30,533 nt of DNA from a virus. The stretch lies in IMG/VR virus record IMGVR_UViG_3300021339_000085, positions 1 through 30,533 of that record; one strand, given 5' to 3'. Below the pieces are notes generated by a model, which worked only from the letters and a program-made list of their open reading frames with translations, did no database searches and was not told the origin of the DNA. Below, in pieces: positions 15,240 through 21,226 of this stretch. A program made the position numbers and the translations under genes. Position 1 is the stretch's first letter. The number at the start of each line of letters is the position of its first letter.

Positions 15240-15872
15240 ATGATCCTGTACAGTCGTTTAACCGAGCTTCCAGATGGCGAACCTGTTTCCCTAGAGGAGG
15301 CAAAGGTCCATCTGGAACTCGCTGACGACTCGAAGGATGACTTCATTGAAGCGCTGATAAAGACAGCGCGGAGAATGTGCGAAGGATATGCGGGCCTGAG
15401 TTTCATCACCCAGGAGCGCGAGGTTTCAATGGATTACTTTCCATGTAACACCCCTCAAAATCCTTATGCGGAGATCAATGTGCCCTACGGACCGATTCAA
15501 CAGATCGAGGTCACGTATGTCGACACCAATGGGGATGAACAAACCCTGGTCGACGGCACCGGCTTCAAACTTCTGGCAGGCGGAGTACCCAGAATAGTAC
15601 CGCTCAATGAAAGTGGAGATATCGGTTCATGGCCGTCGACAAAGAATGTTCCGGGATGCATCACAGTATCCTACACGACAGGCTTTGACGATGTGAGCGG
15701 AGAGGCGTTACCGCCAGAAGCCAAAACAGCCATACTACTGCAGGTGGGATCGCTCTTTGAAAATCGACAGGACGAAGTAATAGGCTCAACAGGTAGTGTA
15801 GCCGCAGAGATCAACATGAACTCAAAGGCGATACTGGACAACATAAAGGTTTACTGGAATGCAAACTATTAA
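15240..15872 (+). CDS. Head-tail connector protein (gp6 / phiE125 gp8-like)
   Basis: A 210-residue connector that would form the ring below the portal. The N-terminal helical part carries the family-typical PVSLEEAKVHLEL...DSKDDFIEALIKTARRMCEGYAGLSF (about 15-57). The middle is a beta domain with PYGPIQQIEVTYVDTNGDEQ and GCITVSYTTGF, and the C-terminal helix has PPEAKTAILLQVGSLFENR (about 162-180). Length and order after the capsid fit the HK97 gp6 / phiE125 gp8 group. Its 3' end overlaps the second glycosyltransferase-like gene by 14 bases. Confidence 0.85.
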   Translation: MILYSRLTELPDGEPVSLEEAKVHLELADDSKDDFIEALIKTARRMCEGYAGLSFITQEREVSMDYFPCNTPQNPYAEINVPYGPIQQIEVTYVDTNGDEQTLVDGTGFKLLAGGVPRIVPLNESGDIGSWPSTKNVPGCITVSYTTGFDDVSGEALPPEAKTAILLQVGSLFENRQDEVIGSTGSVAAEINMNSKAILDNIKVYWNANY

Positions 15873-16593
15873 GCCTATTAAGCTTCTCGTATACCTGGCT
15901 GTATGGAAGCGGCCCGAGATCACCAAGCTCTGTTTCGCTGGCATCAAACGGCTCAGGAAGCATCCGCGCTTTGACATTGACGCACTCGCTGTGATCAGCG
16001 AAGAGTCGATGATCCCGCTTTGCGAAAAGTATGACGTGAAGTGGGTGATGAGCGACAACAAGCCTTTAGGCAGAAAGAAAAACAACGGCCTTTTAGCAGC
16101 AAGCAAACTGGGGTTCGATTACCTGATGGAGATCGGAAGTGACGACCTGGTTTTAAACGAGCTGCTCGACTGGTATTGCCCGATGGTCGACGCCGGTGAG
16201 CTGTTCTTTGGAATCAGGGATATCGCCTACCTGGAAAGCGACACGGGTGCTTGTAGGAGACTGATCAGTAAGGCAACGTATGGCGCCGGCAGGATGATCC
16301 ACCGCAGTGTGCTTGAAAGAATGAACTGGAAACTATGGAAGGATGAACTGAACAGAGGACTGGATAACAACAGCGTGTTTAATCTGATGCGCCAGAAGGT
16401 CCAGTACAAAGTAATTGCACCAAAGGAGTTTCCCGGCGTGATCGACGTGAAGAGTGATGAAAACATTTGGAGGTTCGACTACTTCCTTGGAGTGGAGTAC
16501 GATAAGAACGAGCTGTTCAAACGGCTGTCGAAGCAAGAGGTGGCAATGATCGAGTCCTATGTTACAGAGCCAGAAGCGATTCAGTCAGCTTGA
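15859..16593 (+). CDS. GT-A glycosyltransferase-like protein (second copy)
   Basis: A 244-residue GT-A-like protein, paralogous to the one at 8928. Shared motifs in order are NKPLGRKK (67-74), G93-S94-D95-D96 after the hydrophobic strand DYLMEI, FFGIRD (116-121), GAGR (142-145), VLERMNW (151-157), LNRGLDNN (164-171) and a late DVKSDENIWRF. The SDD is the expected nucleotide-sugar/metal motif. It overlaps the connector by 14 bases and the head-closure gene by 35 bases, so it is embedded in the head-completion cluster and must be expressed with it. The acceptor is unknown. Glycosylation of a capsid, connector or tail protein is my preferred reading. Confidence 0.8.
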   Translation: MQTIKPIKLLVYLAVWKRPEITKLCFAGIKRLRKHPRFDIDALAVISEESMIPLCEKYDVKWVMSDNKPLGRKKNNGLLAASKLGFDYLMEIGSDDLVLNELLDWYCPMVDAGELFFGIRDIAYLESDTGACRRLISKATYGAGRMIHRSVLERMNWKLWKDELNRGLDNNSVFNLMRQKVQYKVIAPKEFPGVIDVKSDENIWRFDYFLGVEYDKNELFKRLSKQEVAMIESYVTEPEAIQSA

Positions 16594-16927
16594 TCGAAAG
16601 GTCACTTTCATCGAGAAGGTTATCACCGATGGGGATAGTAACGAAGATTATACCAACGGATGGCAGGAGGCCGCAACGAATCCGACGGTATCGGCAGGCA
16701 AGGAAGACCTGGCTGGATATGAGGCTTTGATTGGAGACAGGATCACCTACGTGCAGCCGGTGAAGTGGACGGTGAGATACGAAGACGGAAGGGACAAGAC
16801 GGTGCGGATGAGGCTGGTTTATGAAAAGAAAGTTTTTGAAATCCAGGCGATAGTTGAGCCGAAGGAAGGAAGACGGAGGTATTTGGAAGTAATGACAAAA
16901 CTGATCGACACGGAATTTTTCACATGA
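16559..16927 (+). CDS. Head closure / head-tail adaptor protein
   Basis: A 122-residue small beta-barrel protein of the SPP1 gp16-like head-closure type. The pattern LDRKVTFIEKVITDGDSNEDYTNGW at the start, KWTVRYEDG in the middle and VYEKKVFEIQAIVEPKEGRRRYLEVMTKLID at the end is characteristic. It would plug the connector and receive the tail. The start overlaps the second glycosyltransferase-like gene by 35 bases and its stop overlaps the next gene as ATGA. Assignment rests on pattern, size and gene order. Confidence 0.83.
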   Translation: MLQSQKRFSQLDRKVTFIEKVITDGDSNEDYTNGWQEAATNPTVSAGKEDLAGYEALIGDRITYVQPVKWTVRYEDGRDKTVRMRLVYEKKVFEIQAIVEPKEGRRRYLEVMTKLIDTEFFT

Positions 16928-17364
16928 AGTCCTCCATCACAGTTACGGGCATAAAGGAAATCGATGCGGTCTTTCGTGGGCTGAAGGTCGAAGTGAGCCA
17001 TAAGCTTCTTCAATCCGCCAACGAAGAAGCAGCAAAGCCTCTGGTTGATGCGGCGCACCTACTGGCCCCCGTCGGGGCGACGGGAAATCTGGCCGAGTCC
17101 ATCGGAGTTGAGAAACCACGCATTAGCAGAGTGGACGCTGTGGGACAGGTGAATGTAGGCCCCAGGCGCGGAGGAAAAAGCAAAGGACACCATGCGCACC
17201 TGGTAGAGTTCGGCAAAACGAACCGCGATGGCAGCAAGTCGAAAGCAAACCCTTTCATGCACAAGGCACTGGACCGGAGTATCGAAACAGTAAAAGAGAA
17301 ATTCAATCAGATCGTAGGAAGAAGGATGGTAAGGCTCATGAAACGCACTTTGAAAAATGCTTAA
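16924..17364 (+). CDS. HK97 gp10-like neck/tail-completion protein
   Basis: A 146-residue protein of the HK97 gp10 family. Typical elements are GIKEIDAVFRGL near the N-terminus, KPLVDAAHLLAPVGATGNLAESIGV (about 39-63), NVGPRRGGKSKGHHAHLVEFG (about 77-97) and the C-terminal NPFMHKALDRSIETVKEKF. The role is in the head-tail interface or tail completion. It overlaps the gene before by ATGA and the gene after by 8 bases. Confidence 0.88.
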   Translation: MKSSITVTGIKEIDAVFRGLKVEVSHKLLQSANEEAAKPLVDAAHLLAPVGATGNLAESIGVEKPRISRVDAVGQVNVGPRRGGKSKGHHAHLVEFGKTNRDGSKSKANPFMHKALDRSIETVKEKFNQIVGRRMVRLMKRTLKNA

Positions 17365-17755
17365 AGGCCCGATCAGCATATTGGAAGAGGATGAAGGCGT
17401 ACAGGCTTTGGTCGGCAGGAACAAGGCCGACCAGAAGTATAAGGTGTATCCTGTCGTCTCCCCCCAGCCTGAGAACATCCCCTATGTCACGGTGATCCTT
17501 ACCGGAAAAATCAAAGCCGGGAAAGACTGCGGATTCAACTGCACGTTCGACGTCCGCTCCTACGCGGTGAACTATGACGACGTGGAAGCGCTGGACCTTG
17601 CGTGTGTAGCTGCCCTGGATGAACAGGGAAACGGGACATTCAATGAAGTGGCCATGGGATACATCAACCATGAGAACACGGCGGATGCTTTTATCGCTGA
17701 GCCGAAGCCCATGTATGTGAAAGTAAGCACCTTCTCCACACAAGTAGAGGAATGA
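17357..17755 (+). CDS. Tail terminator / tail completion protein, DUF3168-like
   Basis: A 132-residue protein with the layout of DUF3168 tail terminators: an N-terminal helix (PISILEEDEGVQALVG), then PVVSPQPENIPYVTVIL (about 33-49), a strand CTFDVRSYAVNYDDVEALDLACVAAL, and C-terminal strands. It would cap the tail tube and dock it to the head. Its position after gp10-like and before the tube protein matches HK97 and lambda (gpU-type) order. The stop overlaps the following small gene as ATGA. Confidence 0.8.
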   Translation: MLKGPISILEEDEGVQALVGRNKADQKYKVYPVVSPQPENIPYVTVILTGKIKAGKDCGFNCTFDVRSYAVNYDDVEALDLACVAALDEQGNGTFNEVAMGYINHENTADAFIAEPKPMYVKVSTFSTQVEE

Positions 17756-17946
17756 TAAACGGGAACAAAGTCATATTGAAAAGAGCATGGAAGAGCTCAC
17801 TTGGAAAAACCTATCCTATCGGACAAGTCCTTGGCGTAACCAATGAACTCGGTTCCGAGCTTATCAAAAGCAAGACAGCAGAAGAGTACAAGGGGGAATA
17901 TCCCCCGAAGCAAAAAGTGAAAACAGAATTTTTTAAACCTAAATAA
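17752..17946 (+). CDS. Small protein before the tail tube gene
   Basis: A 64-residue basic protein. The reading NKVILKRAWKSSLGKTYPIGQVLGVTNELGSELIKSKTAEEY resembles small conserved proteins found among connector and tail genes in many siphophages, with a short beta fold. The exact role is unknown. It is coupled to the upstream gene by an ATGA overlap and lies 2 bases from the tube gene. The Lys-rich tail is probably disordered. Confidence 0.68.
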   Translation: MINGNKVILKRAWKSSLGKTYPIGQVLGVTNELGSELIKSKTAEEYKGEYPPKQKVKTEFFKPK

Positions 17947-17948
17947 TC

Positions 17949-18353
17949 ATGGCAGGCTCAAACGGTAATAAAATATTAATCTATGTCGGGGGCGTAGGAA
18001 TCGGATGCCTCACAACAAACACATTCGACTCCACCAATGAGGAGATCCCGACCACATGCAAGGACGACGATGGTAATTATACCTCCGAAGCAGGCTCAAA
18101 CAGATGGACAATGAGCGGTGAGGGCAACTTCAATCCCGCCTCCGGATTTGGTCTTGCTGACCTCATCGACGTACACAAAAACAAGGAGCTTGTTGATGTT
18201 ACGATGCGCGACACAACATCGGGCGGCAATAACCTCAACATATCAGGTGAGGCCAGGTTAAACCATCTGACTTGGGACGGACCGCTCAATGCGGTATCGA
18301 CCTTTTCCTTTGAGTTCTCCGGCCAGGGTGAGTACACTGTAACCAACACCTAA
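17949..18353 (+). CDS. Major tail tube protein (TP901-1-like)
   Basis: A 134-residue tail tube subunit. Family-type features are the start GNKILIYVGG, the strand-turn segment ATTNTFD-like (CLTTNTFDSTNEEIPTTCKDDDG), RWTMSGEGNF at about 52-61, a central loop GLADLIDVHKNKELVDVTMRD, and the closing strand TFSFEFSGQGEYTV. Being shorter than many tube proteins and lacking extra C-terminal Ig domains, it would form a smooth tube. Its stop overlaps the chaperone start (TAATG). Together with the TP901-type tape measure it supports a flexible non-contractile tail. Confidence 0.87.
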   Translation: MAGSNGNKILIYVGGVGIGCLTTNTFDSTNEEIPTTCKDDDGNYTSEAGSNRWTMSGEGNFNPASGFGLADLIDVHKNKELVDVTMRDTTSGGNNLNISGEARLNHLTWDGPLNAVSTFSFEFSGQGEYTVTNT

Positions 18354-18748
18354 TGTTCGGTAAAGGAATCCATGAGATCGAGCCAGGCAAACGCGGGTTC
18401 AAGTTCGGCACCTATGCAGCTGGGGTAACGCAGCGAACAACCGGGAAGAAGATCACCGAGGTCCTGGCTAAGATGTTCGACATCGAAAAGGTCGAAGGCA
18501 AGGAAGAAGGAGAAGATGGATTTACCCTGCGTGAATCTGCCAACACCATCGGTTACCTGCTGGCCTATTTCCATGGAGCCGCATGCAGCTACGCAAACTC
18601 AAAAGGACTTACCGAACCCACGCAGTCGGAAGTGGGCGACTGGATCGACGATATCGGGTTTCAGGAAGCGATGAAGATTTATAATGAATCCCTGAAAAGC
18701 CCAAACGTGCAACCCCCGGCGAAAGCACCGGGGAATACTTCGGCATAG
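18353..18748 (+). CDS. Tail assembly chaperone, short form (gpG-like)
   Basis: A 131-residue protein between tail tube and tape measure, the place of lambda gpG. The helical core (about 31-105: KKITEVLAKMFDIE, ESANTIGYLLAYFHGAAC, VGDWIDDIGFQEAMKIY) would coat the tape measure before tube polymerisation. The last residues (PPAKAPGNTSA) are low complexity and lie after a slippery heptamer at codons 117-118 (Pro-Asn). Ribosomes shifting to -1 there would extend the protein with the following frame, as in lambda gpGT. Confidence 0.82.
   Translation: MFGKGIHEIEPGKRGFKFGTYAAGVTQRTTGKKITEVLAKMFDIEKVEGKEEGEDGFTLRESANTIGYLLAYFHGAACSYANSKGLTEPTQSEVGDWIDDIGFQEAMKIYNESLKSPNVQPPAKAPGNTSA
18700..18733 (+). 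promoter_or_regulatory. Programmed -1 ribosomal frameshift element
   Basis: The heptamer C-CCA-AAC (18700-18706) fits X-XXY-YYZ in the frame of the upstream gene, so both tRNAs can re-pair on CCC AAA after a -1 shift. A 7-base spacer (18707-18713) follows, then a hairpin: CCCCGG (18714-18719), loop, CCGGGG (18728-18733). The loop can form a further C-GAAA-G tetraloop cap. The -1 frame is open from 18688 to 19083. Heptamer, spacing and GC-rich stem all match the standard architecture. Confidence 0.9.
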
Positions 18749-19083
18749 AAGATTTTTTGGAGATCGCCGTGATCCATTGCGGTATCTCGGTGAATGACTT
18801 CTGGGAGCTGAGTTGGTATGAGCTTCAATTGTACATGGCGCGGCTGCATGAAACAAGAGAGACAGAGCAAAGACAGGAGGAAGCAGCATGGCAGAGAACA
18901 AGCGTGCTATGGTCAACAATAATCAACATGGCCGGGAAGGTTTCCAAAAGAAGCGTGAAGCCGGATGACCTGTTGAAAAAGGGAGATAAGGGAAAGAAGC
19001 CCGTAATCATGTCGCCCGAAGAAGTGGATAAACTCATGGGGGCAACTCTAAAGAAGGAGCGCAAAGCGAAAAATGTCAAATAG
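18706..19083 (+). CDS. Tail assembly chaperone C-terminal extension (gpT-like, by frameshift)
   Basis: This is the -1 frame product that continues the short chaperone. It has no good start of its own: the first possible codon is a TTG at 18757, and residues before it (GEYFGIEDFLEIAV) already look like the domain. The segment ISVNDFWELSWYELQLYMARLHE matches the T-domain pattern in which a Trp-containing helix-loop precedes a charged tail. The full fusion would be 118 plus 125 residues, 243 in total. The tail region is Lys-rich. It overlaps the tape-measure start by 11 bases. The ratio of short to long form normally sets tail assembly. Confidence 0.85.
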   Translation, partial: RATPGESTGEYFGIEDFLEIAVIHCGISVNDFWELSWYELQLYMARLHETRETEQRQEEAAWQRTSVLWSTIINMAGKVSKRSVKPDDLLKKGDKGKKPVIMSPEEVDKLMGATLKKERKAKNVK

Positions 19084-21226
19084 TATCCTGGCGAAAATGA
19101 CGGTGGTGATTGCGGGGCAAAACGCGCAATTCCTGTCTGCTATGGATCAGGCCACCCGAAAATCAAACGTATTGGAGAAGGCTATCGGTAGTGCAGGCAA
19201 GGCCCTTACCGTGGCCTTCATCGCCAATAAAGCCTATCAGGGTCTTGAGTACGGCGTGGGAGTAATGAAAGACTTCGAGCGCCAGATGGATACGGTGGCC
19301 GCGATCAGCGGAGCCACCGGTGAAGACTTAAAGAAATTGCAGGACAACGCGGTCAATCTTGCGGGGGCATTCCGGTCCATCGACATAGCGAAGATGGAAA
19401 CCGAGCTCGCCCGGCTCGGCTTTTCAACAGGTGAGATAATCAATTCCACAAAGGCCATCGTGGACCTTGCCACAGCGACAGGGGAAGACCTTGCTAAAAG
19501 CGCGGAGATAGTAGGCTCGACATTAAGAGCTTTCCAGATCGACGCCCAAGAGTCCGGACGGGTAGCGGAGGTAATGGCAATAGGTTTCAACACCTCGGCC
19601 CTCGCTCTGGACAACTTCGGGGAGGCAATGAAGTACGTTGCTCCCGTTGCCAACGCGGCAAACCTTTCCTTGGAACAAACGACCGCTTTGCTTGGAGTCC
19701 TTGCCGACAACGGTGTCAAGGGATCGATGGCAGGAACCTCTCTCCGTAAGATCATCTCCGATCTGGGGCAAGGCGCGGCGCCTATTCTGAATCAGCGCCT
19801 TAAAGAAATGGCCGCTGCCGGATTATCGGGCGCGGACGCGATGACTGAAGTGGGACGCACAGCTTATACATCCCTTTTGATCCTTGCCAACAACACCCAG
19901 AAAGTGGAGGAGGCTATACAGGCGCAAAAGACCATGAAGGGCACCCTCGCTGAGACGGCAGCGATCATGCAGGACAATTTGCAGGGTGACGTAGACAAAT
20001 TAAATGCCGCCTGGGACCGGATGTTTATAACCGGCTCGGGCCTTATTCCAATTTTCAGAAGCCTCACGCAATCAACTACAAGTTTTGTCAATTCCCTCAG
20101 TGGTGCTGTTGCCCAGCAGGAACAGTTCGAAAGACTTTTAAGGAAACTACAGACGAACGCTGCCAACCAAGGGAGCTTCATGAACTTCGGTGATGAGGAC
20201 GTCGAGGTCACAAAGCGGGACATAAAAAAACTGGAAGAACTGGCTACCGCTGCCGGCAGGCAAATCGGTGTCGTGTGGGATGAGACGGGAGAAAAAGTAA
20301 AAGAGGTTTTTGCGATTGATCAGAAAGGATTGCAGGAAGCGCTCAACTTCAAACTGACAGGGCTACCGAAATTGGAATCGCTCAGCGATTCATTAAAGGG
20401 AATATTATTCTACGCCCCAAAAGCCACTGAGACGGTTGGATCGCTCAAAAAACAGATCGAGGATCTGAACGACAAAATAGAAGCATCTGGAAGCCAGAGT
20501 GAAATTAAAAAATACCAAGCTGAAATATCCGGGCTGCAATACAAGATTGAAGTCCTGACCGGCAGTGTCAAGAATTTCAGCACAAACTGGGACATCGCCT
20601 TCGATGCAAGCAAGTTAGACCTGAGCCAATTCGAAATCTTCAAGAGAAGTCCTTTTGACGACCTGCAAGGATTTAACGACCAATTCGGCGCAGCGCGGGG
20701 AATAAACAAGCCAGATCAATTACAAAACGACTGGTTAGACTTTCTGAATCCAGGAGATGGCGATGAGAACGATGAGTTCAAAAAGTCAATGGAGCAGTTC
20801 GACGAGTGGGTAAAAGACCGTGAGGAGGGATTTGCAAAGGCGGCTAGAGCGGCCGGTGTTTTCGGTGATGCAATCGGAGATGTACTAGTCTCGTCATTAG
20901 TTGACGGTGAGAATTTTGGAAGGGCGCTTGCCCGGCAGGTCGACCGCGCCATCACTGAACTATATCGAATGGCTGTAGGTGCGCAACTGGCAAAAAACGC
21001 GCTTGATGCCGCGTTCAATCCGATGAAAGCAATCATAGGGCTTACCGTCGGATTTGTGGCGCTCAAAACAGCATTCGCGGCCATACAAAAGAGCAACGCG
21101 TCCGACACTCGGAGTTACGGGGAAAAATCAGTGATAGCCGTGTCGGTCGATGATCGCGGTCTCGGGCAATTCTTAAAGGCAGAAATCAGGAACCAGGATT
21201 ACAAGGATGGAAGAACAAGGGCATGA
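19073..21226 (+). CDS. Tail tape measure protein, TP901 family
   Basis: A 717-residue tape measure that fixes tail length and passes into the host envelope on infection. The TP901 core is at about 80-330, with ARLGFSTGEIINSTKAIVDLATATGED, VAEVMAIGFNTSALALDNF, and TTALLGVLADNGVKGSMAGTSLRK. A coiled coil lies around 450-500 (SLKKQIEDLNDKIEASGS...). A hydrophobic stretch near 660-690 (MKAIIGLTVGFVALKTAFAAI) is a candidate membrane-active segment. At about 1.5 angstrom per residue the tail would be roughly 105-110 nm (inference). No lytic domain was seen in it. Confidence 0.93.
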   Translation: MSNSILAKMTVVIAGQNAQFLSAMDQATRKSNVLEKAIGSAGKALTVAFIANKAYQGLEYGVGVMKDFERQMDTVAAISGATGEDLKKLQDNAVNLAGAFRSIDIAKMETELARLGFSTGEIINSTKAIVDLATATGEDLAKSAEIVGSTLRAFQIDAQESGRVAEVMAIGFNTSALALDNFGEAMKYVAPVANAANLSLEQTTALLGVLADNGVKGSMAGTSLRKIISDLGQGAAPILNQRLKEMAAAGLSGADAMTEVGRTAYTSLLILANNTQKVEEAIQAQKTMKGTLAETAAIMQDNLQGDVDKLNAAWDRMFITGSGLIPIFRSLTQSTTSFVNSLSGAVAQQEQFERLLRKLQTNAANQGSFMNFGDEDVEVTKRDIKKLEELATAAGRQIGVVWDETGEKVKEVFAIDQKGLQEALNFKLTGLPKLESLSDSLKGILFYAPKATETVGSLKKQIEDLNDKIEASGSQSEIKKYQAEISGLQYKIEVLTGSVKNFSTNWDIAFDASKLDLSQFEIFKRSPFDDLQGFNDQFGAARGINKPDQLQNDWLDFLNPGDGDENDEFKKSMEQFDEWVKDREEGFAKAARAAGVFGDAIGDVLVSSLVDGENFGRALARQVDRAITELYRMAVGAQLAKNALDAAFNPMKAIIGLTVGFVALKTAFAAIQKSNASDTRSYGEKSVIAVSVDDRGLGQFLKAEIRNQDYKDGRTRA

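Noticed and set aside
18757-19083. Second tail-chaperone frame as an independent gene from TTG 18757
   Set aside because: The conserved-looking part begins before this codon, and an ideal -1 slippery heptamer with hairpin lies upstream in the open overlap.
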